Positions 1 to 6,947 of a stretch of DNA of 8,695 nucleotides are shown in pieces. The stretch is from the NCBI GenBank assembly GCA_023258825.1, contig JALQWE010000128.1, positions 1-8,695 of the forward strand, given 5' to 3'. The notes beneath the pieces were generated by a model. It was not told the DNA's origin, searched no databases, and saw only the letters and a program-made list of their open reading frames with translations. The position numbers and the translations under genes were made by a program. The first letter of the stretch is position 1; every line of letters begins with the position of its first letter. This DNA comes from Planctomycetaceae bacterium (lineage in GTDB: Bacteria > Planctomycetota > Planctomycetia > Planctomycetales > Planctomycetaceae).

Positions 1-154
1 GCCAGGGTGATTGCGTGTCCGGTTCGGTAGTGAAAAAGCTGATTGTTCGTTTCGACGGAGCGAAACGCGACTATGGTGCAGCGGATCGGTGTGCTGTTGG
101 AGCCCACCGCGGGCCTGCGTGTTCGGGGAATTTCACTTCGGAGAAAGACCATCC
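1..154. other. Leader upstream of the lyase gene; possible 3' end of a preceding gene
   Basis: I see no confident gene here. Two weak possibilities exist for the end of an upstream + strand gene. One frame enters at base 1 and stops at 28-30, followed at once by a second in-frame stop (31-33). Another frame is open from base 3 to a TGA at 156-158 that would overlap the next start codon as ATGA. Neither translation resembles a family I recognise. The lyase frame itself also stays open upstream to a TTG at 11, but that extension is rich in Cys, Trp and Arg and is not family-like. A purine-rich GGAGAAAG at 140-147 is the likely ribosome-binding site of the downstream gene. No convincing promoter was found. 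Confidence 0.4.
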
Positions 155-1063
155 ATGACTCTTCGCGGTTTGATTGCTGCTGTCCACACACCGTTTGACG
201 CCAACGGCGAATTGGCGCTCGACGTGGTTGAGCAACAGATGGGCGTGCTGTTACGGCAACGCGTTCCCGGTGTGTTTGTGTGTGGCAGCACCGGGGAAAG
301 TCATTCGCTGAGTCTGGAAGAGCGGTTTCAGTTGGTCGAGCGGTGGCTGCAGGTCAGTCGCGGGACGGATCTGCAGGTGATTGTGCATGTCGGTTCCAAC
401 AGCCTGCGGGATGCGCGTCATCTGGCAGCGCATGCGGAAAAGTCCGGTGCTGTGGCGATCTCGGCGCAGGCGCCGTCGTATTTCCGTCCGCGGAGTGCTG
501 CGGATGTGTGTGAATGGTGCAGTGAGATTGCGGGTGCTGCACCAGCGACACCGTTTTACTTCTATGACATCCCCGTGATGACGGGCGTGAATGTGTCGAT
601 GCCGGATCTGCTCGATCTCGTGGCGACTCGCATTCCCAACTTTGCGGGACTGAAGTTCACCAACACGGACCTGATGAGTTATCAGTTGTGCACACGGGCC
701 CATGGGGGGCGTTTTGACATCGCCTTTGGCGTGGACGAGATGTTGCTGGCGGCCTTGTGTTTTGGAGCACGGGGGGCCGTGGGCAGCAGTTACAACTTTG
801 CCGCACCGATTTATCACCGCATCATCGCAGCTTTTGAGCGTGGGGATCTGGCAGAGGCGCGGGAGGAGCAGTTTCGTTCTGTGCAGCTGATCCGGATTCT
901 GGCGGCGGCCGGCTACATGGCGGCGGCTCGTGAGGTGATGGGTTGGCTGGGAGCTCCGGTGGGGCCACCGCGGTTACCAAACGCCCGACTGGATGCGGCT
1001 GGCAGAGAACGTTTGAAAAATCAGCTGGATGCCTGTGGATTCCAGGCATGGATTCGGGAATGA
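155..1063 (+). CDS. nanA: N-acetylneuraminate lyase-type class I aldolase (DHDPS/NAL superfamily)
   Basis: This 302-residue protein is predicted to be a cytosolic TIM-barrel aldolase. The family cleaves N-acetylneuraminate to N-acetylmannosamine and pyruvate through a lysine Schiff base. Visible landmarks are the GSTGE carboxylate-binding loop (44-48), Tyr137 in a YDIP motif followed by MTGV, the Schiff-base Lys167 in LKFTNTD, Asp194-Glu195 in GVDE, Ser211 in GSSYN, and a GPPRLP stretch near 270-275. LKFTNTDL, GVDE and GPPRLP resemble animal and bacterial sialate lyases more than dihydrodipicolinate synthase, so I prefer NAL over DapA. The length is normal for the family. I chose ATG 155 because the protein then begins at the family's usual N-terminus and GGAG lies 11 bases upstream; a TTG at 11 would add 48 non-family residues. 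The secreted cytochrome-type gene follows after 124 bases on the same strand. The exact substrate could be another 2-keto-3-deoxy sugar acid. Confidence 0.85.
   Translation: MTLRGLIAAVHTPFDANGELALDVVEQQMGVLLRQRVPGVFVCGSTGESHSLSLEERFQLVERWLQVSRGTDLQVIVHVGSNSLRDARHLAAHAEKSGAVAISAQAPSYFRPRSAADVCEWCSEIAGAAPATPFYFYDIPVMTGVNVSMPDLLDLVATRIPNFAGLKFTNTDLMSYQLCTRAHGGRFDIAFGVDEMLLAALCFGARGAVGSSYNFAAPIYHRIIAAFERGDLAEAREEQFRSVQLIRILAAAGYMAAAREVMGWLGAPVGPPRLPNARLDAAGRERLKNQLDACGFQAWIRE
1029..1049 (+). repeat. Perfect 7-bp dyad at the 3' end of the lyase gene
   Basis: ATGCCTG (1029-1035) and CAGGCAT (1043-1049) are perfect reverse complements separated by a 7-base loop, ending 11 bases before the stop codon. 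No run of T follows, so it is not a normal intrinsic terminator. As RNA it could be a small hairpin affecting mRNA stability. It may also be chance within coding sequence. Confidence 0.35.
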
Positions 1064-1187
1064 TGCGTGATATCGCCGTCCGCCGGGGGCTTTGAGTTTC
1101 CGGAAGGCGTTGCGGGGTCTGCTGGAAGTCGGTGGCGTTGCCGTTCCTGTTGAACTGCCGACTCGCTGAACGGAAAGAGTCACAGCC

Positions 1188-3596
1188 ATGGTTGATCTGC
1201 GTACTTCACTGACGTTCGGCCGTCCGGAGCATCGTCCGGTATTCGCTGTCGTGCTGGTCTGGTTGCTGCTGACCGGGATGGCGGGGACTCTGAACGCGGA
1301 CGAAGCGGATGGGGCAGTTCAGGACCGCGCGGCTCAGGTGGAATTCTTTGAACGTCAGGTGCGACCGATTCTGCAGCAGCGTTGTATGGAGTGCCATGCG
1401 GCTGCCGTTGCCGCGGAAAACGGCGATCTGAATCTGGAGACGATTGAGGGAATTGCGCTGGGTGGCAGCCGCGGAGCCTTGTTTTCTGAGTCGGCGGAGT
1501 CGGGCAGTCTGCTGTTGCTGGCGGTGGGTTACACGGATGGTTCGCTGCAGATGCCGCCGGCAGGAAAGATCCCGGCGGCTGAGATTGAGATTCTCACGCG
1601 CTGGGTGCGTGAGGGCGGCGTTTTGCCCGAGTACACTGTGGCCCCGCGTGCCCCGACGGACAGCATTGACTTTGCGGAGGGACGGAAATTCTGGTCCTTC
1701 CAGCCGCTGCGATCGGTGTCCGTTCCTGAGTTGTCCGGCGATCAGGCGTGGGGCCGTGGACCGATTGACGCATTTGTGTGGCAGTCGTTGCGTGACGCCG
1801 AATTGTCGCCGGGGCCCGCGGCTTCGAAAGAGATACTGCTGCGGCGCGTAACATTTGATCTGACTGGATTGCCACCAACGGTTGAGGAACGCGAGCAGTT
1901 TCTGGCGGATGAATCCCCACAGGCATGGGAACGTTTGGTGGATCGCCTGCTCGCGGCGCCTCAGTACGGTGAACGCTGGGCCAGATTCTGGCTGGATCTG
2001 GCGCGATACACCGACTTCACGCCGGACTGGCAGAGTCCGACGGATCGGGGGTGGTTGTATCGGGACTGGGTCGTGCAGGCATTCAACAGGAATCTGCCGT
2101 ATGACCAGTTTCTGCGTCTGCAACTGGCGGCGGATCTGCAGCCTGACGCCGATCCGCAGGATCAGGCGGCGCTCGGCTTTCTGGGACTCAGCCCAACCTA
2201 CTGGAAAGAGCTGCGGTTGGCGCCGGTGGTGATTGAACAGATTGTGGCGGACGAGTGGGATGAGCGGATCGACGCGGTGACTCGCACCTTTCTGGGACTG
2301 ACCGTGGCTTGTGCACGGTGTCATGATCACAAGTTTGATCCGATTTCAGCGGAGGACTATTACGGGCTGGCGGGTGTCTTTGCCAGTTGCCAGCTGGATG
2401 AGCGTCCGTTGCTGCCGACGGCTGAAGTGGCGGGGGTGAAGGCGGCACGACAGAAGCTGCGGGAGCTGGAAACCACGCTGAAGGGACTTCAGGATCGTCA
2501 GGATACGGGTGCTGCGGCGGTGCAGCAGGAAATCCAGCAGCTGCGGGCGGCCAATCCTCATGTGGATCTGCCGTTCGCGCATGTGCTGCGTGAGTCCAGT
2601 ATTTATGTGTTGCCTGAGGGGGATGAGTTAACGAAGCTGGACTATCGGGACGGTCAGGCTCGCGATTTGCCGATTTTTCGTCGGGGCAATCCCGGCAATC
2701 CGGGTGAACTGGTGCCGCGCAGGTTTCTGACGGTGCTCAGCCCGAATGAACCGCGACCGTTGAATGCCGGCAGTGGTCGCGGGCAACTGGCGCAAGCGAT
2801 CCTCGAGGACGCTCAGGGGCTGATTGCGCGGGTGATTGTCAATCGGATCTGGGATCAGCATTTCGGGGCTGGACTGGTGCGCACGGTCAGTGATTTTGGA
2901 GTGCAGGGGGATCGTCCTACGCATCCGGAACTGCTGGAGTACCTGGCATGGGATTTTGTGCAGCACGGATGGGATCTGAAGCGACTGCATCGGGAGATTC
3001 TGCTGTCTGCCACATGGCAGCAGAGTTCCGGGTGGCGTGCGGAGGGGGACGCGCGGGATCCGGAGAACCGCCTGCTGTGGCGTGGGCCGCGGCGACGTCT
3101 GGATTTTGAGATGTGGCGCGATGCGGCTCTGCTGTCGACGAAGGAACTGGATCTTCGTGCGGGAGGTCCGGGGCGTCCTGTGGACGATCTGGCCAATCTG
3201 CGGCGTTCTTTGTACCTGATTGTGGCGCGGGAAGAGTTGCACCCGGTGCTGCGAATGCATGATGTTCCTGAGGCCAGTGCTCACAGTCCTCGTCGAGAAC
3301 CCACCACGACACCGCTGCAGCAGCTGTACCTGCTGAATTCTCCCTGGATAGAGCAGCGAGCGACGGTGCTGTCGGAACAAATGGCAAGTCTGGAACCAGC
3401 CCAGGGCGTGCAGACGGTGTATCGCCGCCTGTTTGGCCGCGAACCGGATGAGCGGGAGCTGCAGTTTGGTCTGGCGTTTCTGCGACAGTCAGAGGGTGAG
3501 ACCGAAGGAACGACCGACGCCGCAATTCCTGCAGCGCGCTGGCAGGATTACTGCCAGGCGCTATTCAGTGTGAATGAGTTTCATTTCGTGGACTAA
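1188..3596 (+). CDS. Secreted planctomycete cytochrome-type protein (PSCyt1–DUF1549–DUF1553)
   Basis: This 802-residue exported protein carries a signal peptide: an arginine-containing N-region, a hydrophobic stretch at about 18-33, and likely cleavage after Ala37. A Planctomycete cytochrome C domain (about 55-145) follows, with a CMECH haem-c motif at 66-70 and QMPPAGK at 121-127, where Met122 is a candidate axial ligand. DUF1549/PSCyt2 (about 190-400) contains a second CxxCH in the family signature CARCHDHKFDP (375-385). A Lys/Gln/Glu-rich, probably coiled-coil linker (about 416-456) leads to DUF1553/PSD1 (about 530-790), marked by NRIW (552-555), HPELL and a QQLYLLN-type end. The biochemical role of this family is not established; links to polysaccharide or glycan degradation are proposed. 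It is compact, with no LamG or carbohydrate-binding insert visible. ATG 1188 is preceded by GGAAAGAG (1172-1179) and gives a proper signal peptide. The usual neighbouring DUF1501 gene is not downstream. Confidence 0.92.
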   Translation: MVDLRTSLTFGRPEHRPVFAVVLVWLLLTGMAGTLNADEADGAVQDRAAQVEFFERQVRPILQQRCMECHAAAVAAENGDLNLETIEGIALGGSRGALFSESAESGSLLLLAVGYTDGSLQMPPAGKIPAAEIEILTRWVREGGVLPEYTVAPRAPTDSIDFAEGRKFWSFQPLRSVSVPELSGDQAWGRGPIDAFVWQSLRDAELSPGPAASKEILLRRVTFDLTGLPPTVEEREQFLADESPQAWERLVDRLLAAPQYGERWARFWLDLARYTDFTPDWQSPTDRGWLYRDWVVQAFNRNLPYDQFLRLQLAADLQPDADPQDQAALGFLGLSPTYWKELRLAPVVIEQIVADEWDERIDAVTRTFLGLTVACARCHDHKFDPISAEDYYGLAGVFASCQLDERPLLPTAEVAGVKAARQKLRELETTLKGLQDRQDTGAAAVQQEIQQLRAANPHVDLPFAHVLRESSIYVLPEGDELTKLDYRDGQARDLPIFRRGNPGNPGELVPRRFLTVLSPNEPRPLNAGSGRGQLAQAILEDAQGLIARVIVNRIWDQHFGAGLVRTVSDFGVQGDRPTHPELLEYLAWDFVQHGWDLKRLHREILLSATWQQSSGWRAEGDARDPENRLLWRGPRRRLDFEMWRDAALLSTKELDLRAGGPGRPVDDLANLRRSLYLIVAREELHPVLRMHDVPEASAHSPRREPTTTPLQQLYLLNSPWIEQRATVLSEQMASLEPAQGVQTVYRRLFGREPDERELQFGLAFLRQSEGETEGTTDAAIPAARWQDYCQALFSVNEFHFVD

Positions 3597-3632
3597 GGTC
3601 GCTCAGGGCATCGTCGATCGCGGCGTGGTCGA
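3597..3632. other. 36-base convergent gap between + and - strand genes
   Basis: The stop codons of the DUF1553 protein and the M20 enzyme face each other across 36 bases. GTCGATC occurs twice (3613-3619 and 3628-3634). GATCG/CGATC (3616-3620, 3630-3634) could form a 5-bp stem with a 9-base loop, running into the M20 stop codon. There is no T tract on either strand, so I cannot call a terminator. Confidence 0.4.
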
Positions 3633-4841
3633 TCAGGACTGATCCGCATTGGCAATGAACCGATAATAGATGTCGGTTGCCCGATGCAGTTGGTCGACAG
3701 CAATCCATTCGTCTCGGGTGTGTGCCTGAGCGATGTCGCCGGGGCCAAACACGACGGCTGGAATTCCACCGCGTTCCACGCGCGAGGCGTGGGTTCCGAA
3801 GGGCACGCCGATACAACTGTGCGTCCCGTCGACGGCAGTGATGGAACGCATGAGTTCTTTGGCCAGCTGTCCATTCTGCTGGTCTCCCAGACCAGCGCTG
3901 AGGCAGTATGGGGCATCATGCTGAAGTTCGAAATCCAGGCGACTGGCCAGCCACTGGATGATTTCCTGCCGAGCTTCCGTTCCATCTTCGGCCGGAAGCA
4001 GACGTCGATCCAGATCGATAACGCAGCCATCGGGAACGACGTTCACGCTGCTGCCACCGGAGATCAGGCCGACGCTGAGCGTAGCCGGCCCGCACAACGG
4101 GTGTTCGGGGCGTGATGTGGGCAGCCATCCGGCGTAGTCTTCCAGCAGCGAGACCACTTTCGCCATGCGGTAGATGGCATTGGTTCCCTCGGATGGGCGT
4201 GAGCTGTGGCAGGCGCGGCCGGTGGTGCGAATCTTCCAGCGGACGGCGCCGCGGTGTGCGACCACGATGTCCAGCAGTGTGGGTTCGGCGACGATGGCGA
4301 CATCCGGAGCGGCTGGGCAGAGTTGCGGTGGCTGATGCAGACCGGTCCAGCTGCCGATCAGGTGGTTAATGCCGAGGCTGGTGGATTCTTCATCGCACGT
4401 CAATGAGAGGACGACGTTGGGCCGGCCGGCGGGGCGTTCCCGATGCAGTCGAAGAACAGCGGCCAGCATGGCCGCCATGCCACCTTTGACGTCGCAGGAA
4501 CCGCGACCATACAGACGCCCGTCCTGCTCGACCGGGTCAAATGGGGGAATGATCATGCCATCGACGGGGACGGTGTCCTGGTGCGCATCCAGCAGGACGG
4601 TGCGGGCGGCCCCGGGGGCATCAATCCGTGTCAGCACGTTGCAGCGTCCTGGCACAACTTCGATGGTTTCACAAGGCAGGCCATGTGCTGCGAGGAACTG
4701 CTGCAGCCAGTGCGTCACCCGTCCCTCGAAATAATCCGTGCCGGTCAGATCGCGTCCCATCGGGTTAACACTGGGAATCGCCACGAGGGCCTTGAGGATC
4801 GCTACCGGATCGGTCAGCTGTTTCAGAGCATCTGGAGTCAT
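3633..4841 (-). CDS. M20-family zinc metallopeptidase/deacylase (ArgE/DapE-like)
   Basis: This 402-residue, probably cytosolic hydrolase belongs to the M20 family, which uses two zinc ions to cleave amide bonds in N-acyl amino acids or small peptides. All expected active-site positions are present: His87 and Asp89 in AHQDTVP, bridging Asp117 in GRGSCDVKGG, catalytic Glu151 and metal ligand Glu152 in CDEES, Glu186 in AEP, and His374 in AHTRDEW. His212 in the dimerisation (lid) domain and SGGSSVNVVPD (261-271) match the family's substrate-binding region. The length is typical. ATG 4841 has AAAGG upstream with 8 bases of spacing. It is the last gene of a three-gene - strand run, 69 bases after the helicase. 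The sequence does not decide between acetylornithine deacetylase, succinyl-diaminopimelate desuccinylase and a dipeptidase, so no symbol is given. The neighbours give no hint of an arginine or lysine pathway. Confidence 0.88.
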   Translation of the reverse strand: MTPDALKQLTDPVAILKALVAIPSVNPMGRDLTGTDYFEGRVTHWLQQFLAAHGLPCETIEVVPGRCNVLTRIDAPGAARTVLLDAHQDTVPVDGMIIPPFDPVEQDGRLYGRGSCDVKGGMAAMLAAVLRLHRERPAGRPNVVLSLTCDEESTSLGINHLIGSWTGLHQPPQLCPAAPDVAIVAEPTLLDIVVAHRGAVRWKIRTTGRACHSSRPSEGTNAIYRMAKVVSLLEDYAGWLPTSRPEHPLCGPATLSVGLISGGSSVNVVPDGCVIDLDRRLLPAEDGTEARQEIIQWLASRLDFELQHDAPYCLSAGLGDQQNGQLAKELMRSITAVDGTHSCIGVPFGTHASRVERGGIPAVVFGPGDIAQAHTRDEWIAVDQLHRATDIYYRFIANADQS

Positions 4842-4910
4842 GTGTGGAGCCTTTGAAGAGCAATCAGGTGGGATCGGTCAGGGGCTGATACGGGGCCAGG
4901 CGATGAAGAA

Positions 4911-6947
4911 TCAGTGGTCCCATTCGAGTGGTTCGATCGATTCGCCATCGTCGATTTCGAGACGGCAGGGGGGCAGGCTTTCAATGAACAGTCGGCCATA
5001 GCTTTTTGTCAGCAGTCGGGGATCGAGGATGACCACGCGTCCGGTGTCATTGCGGTGACGAATCAGGCGCCCGAAGCCCTGCTTCAGTTTGATGATGGCT
5101 TCCGGTGTCTGGTAGTCTCTGAAGGGGTTGCCGCCGCGGGCCCGGATCTGTTCGAGTCTCGCTTCCAGCAGCGGATGATCGGGGACACTGAATGGCAGGC
5201 GGGGAATGATCACATTCTGCAGGGCCTCGCCCGGCACGTTGACTCCCTGCCAGAAGCTGTCAGTGCCAAACAGAACCGCGCGTTCATCACTGCGAAATCG
5301 TTCCAGCATCGCGGAACGCGGCAGGCCTTTTCCCTGACAGTACAGCGAGAGATTGTTGGACGCCAGCCAGCCGGTGAGCCGTTCTGCGCAGGACTGCATC
5401 ATGGAGTAACTGGTGAACAGGACAAAGGCACGTCCCTGAGTCTGCAGCACGTGGCGTTTGATCCGTTCGCAACACTGCTGTTCAAACGTCCGGGACTCAG
5501 TCGCCGGATCAGCCATGCGTGACGACAGGATCAGGCGGGCCTGTTTCTGGTAATCGAACGGGCTGCCCATCCGGATATCATCACCGGTGGTCAGACCGAT
5601 GCGTGACCGAAAGAACTGAAAATCCTGTTTTCCGGTGGCCAGCGTGGCACTGGCCATGATGACGGAGGGTGTTTGGTTGTAAAGGCCGTCGCGAAGGATG
5701 GAGCCCACTTCCACCGGCGCACTGAGCAGACTCAGCCGCTGATTCTGAGCCCCTGATTTTTCGAACCAGTAGACGGAATCCTTAACGGACTGTTTCATCC
5801 ATGACTTCAGATTCTCCGCGAGCAGCTGGCACCGATTGGCCGCTGATTGCAGTTCGACCTGATTGGCTTCGTTGAGCGAGGATTCTGCGGCGTTGGCAAT
5901 TTCCACGCTCAGTCGCAGCAGCGCATCTGACAGTGGGTTTGCAATTTCGACGGGGCGAGACAGGCGTCCATTGGGCTTGCACGCTGAAGTCGACCAGAAT
6001 TCGAGTTCACTGAAGAATGTGCGAGCCACCATGCGGGCTTCGTGGGCCAGTTGCTGAGCGTTTTTGAGTTTATGCGTCAGCAGCAGTCCTCGCTGGGTCT
6101 GATCGTTATACAGTTTATTCAGCAGATACTCGACCTGCCCTTCGCTGACAGAGATTCCGAGGTGGTCGGCCGCAACGGATTCGACAGTGTGAGCTTCGTC
6201 GAAGATGACGGTTTCGTATTCCGGCAGCAGACTGGCACCATCTCGTCGCAGCGCAAGGTCGGAAAAGAAGAGAGCGTGATTAACGATCAGCAGGTCGGCA
6301 TTCCAGACACGACGTCGGGCCGCGTAATAGAAACAGTCCGCGTGATGAGGGCAGTTTTTTCGCAGGCAGTCCCCATGATCGCTCTGCACTTCGTCCCAGA
6401 CATCGCTGTTTGGTTGAAAGGGCAGGTCTGAGCGGCTGCCGTCGCGCGTGGTGGCCGCCCATTGTCGGATCCGAGCAAGTTGCCGTTGTCCGTCGCCTTC
6501 AAACATCGTCTTCTGCTCTGCTCGCTGAGCGGCTTTTTCGGCGCGTCGCAGACTGATGTAATTGCCGCGTCCCTTAACCAGGACGGCGGAAAACTCGACG
6601 GGCAGTACAGCCTGCAGAAAGGGAATGTCGTGCTGAATCAACTGTTCCTGCAGACTGATGGTGTGAGTCGAAACGATGACGCGATGCTTGTTGCCTTTTT
6701 CGTCGTCGTCTGAGGTGGTTTTGCCAGCTCCGGATTGCGCAGCGAGGATGGCTGGAATGAGATAAGCGAAACTTTTACCGACTCCGGTTCCCGCTTCGGC
6801 AATCAGGTGGCGCTTCCGCTGGATCGCTGATTCAACGGCCTCGGCCATGGCCAGCTGTTCCGGGCGCGGTTCGTACCCTTTCAGGCGGCGTGAAATCACA
6901 CCGCCGGCACCAAGGATCGAAGCCACTGTGTGAGGATGATCCGTCAT
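4911..6947 (-). CDS. dinG: DinG/XPD-like superfamily 2 ATP-dependent DNA helicase
   Basis: This 678-residue helicase belongs to the XPD/DinG group, which unwinds DNA 5'-3' and resolves replication–transcription conflicts, R-loops or repair intermediates. Motifs run in order: a Q-like element RPEQ (28-31), Walker A EAGTGVGKS (51-59), motif Ia STHTISLQEQL (93-103), KGRGNY (125-130), a cysteine cluster Cys194, Cys199, Cys205, DEAH (250-253), SATL (433-436), GTDSFWQGVNVPG (561-573) and motif VI QGFGRLIR (623-630). In iron-sulphur members the first cysteine follows the KGRxNY motif; here that position is Ser132 (codon AGT), leaving three cysteines. A charged insert (about 78-88) follows motif I. 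No N-terminal exonuclease domain is present, unlike many Firmicutes DinG proteins. The start overlaps the FHA stop (ATGA) and lacks a Shine-Dalgarno sequence, implying translational coupling. DinG-like membership is sure; orthology to E. coli dinG is less so. Confidence 0.9.
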   Translation of the reverse strand: MTDHPHTVASILGAGGVISRRLKGYEPRPEQLAMAEAVESAIQRKRHLIAEAGTGVGKSFAYLIPAILAAQSGAGKTTSDDDEKGNKHRVIVSTHTISLQEQLIQHDIPFLQAVLPVEFSAVLVKGRGNYISLRRAEKAAQRAEQKTMFEGDGQRQLARIRQWAATTRDGSRSDLPFQPNSDVWDEVQSDHGDCLRKNCPHHADCFYYAARRRVWNADLLIVNHALFFSDLALRRDGASLLPEYETVIFDEAHTVESVAADHLGISVSEGQVEYLLNKLYNDQTQRGLLLTHKLKNAQQLAHEARMVARTFFSELEFWSTSACKPNGRLSRPVEIANPLSDALLRLSVEIANAAESSLNEANQVELQSAANRCQLLAENLKSWMKQSVKDSVYWFEKSGAQNQRLSLLSAPVEVGSILRDGLYNQTPSVIMASATLATGKQDFQFFRSRIGLTTGDDIRMGSPFDYQKQARLILSSRMADPATESRTFEQQCCERIKRHVLQTQGRAFVLFTSYSMMQSCAERLTGWLASNNLSLYCQGKGLPRSAMLERFRSDERAVLFGTDSFWQGVNVPGEALQNVIIPRLPFSVPDHPLLEARLEQIRARGGNPFRDYQTPEAIIKLKQGFGRLIRHRNDTGRVVILDPRLLTKSYGRLFIESLPPCRLEIDDGESIEPLEWDH

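Noticed and set aside
251..817. 188-residue - strand frame inside the lyase gene
   Set aside because: It is fully antisense to a gene with a complete set of active-site residues, and its Arg/His/Gln-rich translation looks like a shadow.
1064..1187. Short + strand frame ending in a TGA near 1170, with a Leu/Val-rich tail
   Set aside because: It has no ATG, no convincing ribosome-binding site and about 26 codons at most. It cannot be separated from chance.
1206..2330. 374-residue - strand frame inside the DUF1549/DUF1553 gene
   Set aside because: It is long only because antisense stop codons are rare in this GC-rich gene. Its Arg/Gln/His-rich composition shows no domain.
3597..3632. Possible bidirectional terminator in the convergent gap
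   Set aside because: The only stem is five base pairs and has no T tract on either side.
6710..6740. SGAGKTT in the helicase, resembling a second P-loop
   Set aside because: The glycine required five residues before GKT is absent (Ala70), and a canonical Walker A already exists at residues 51-59. This is a charged insert.
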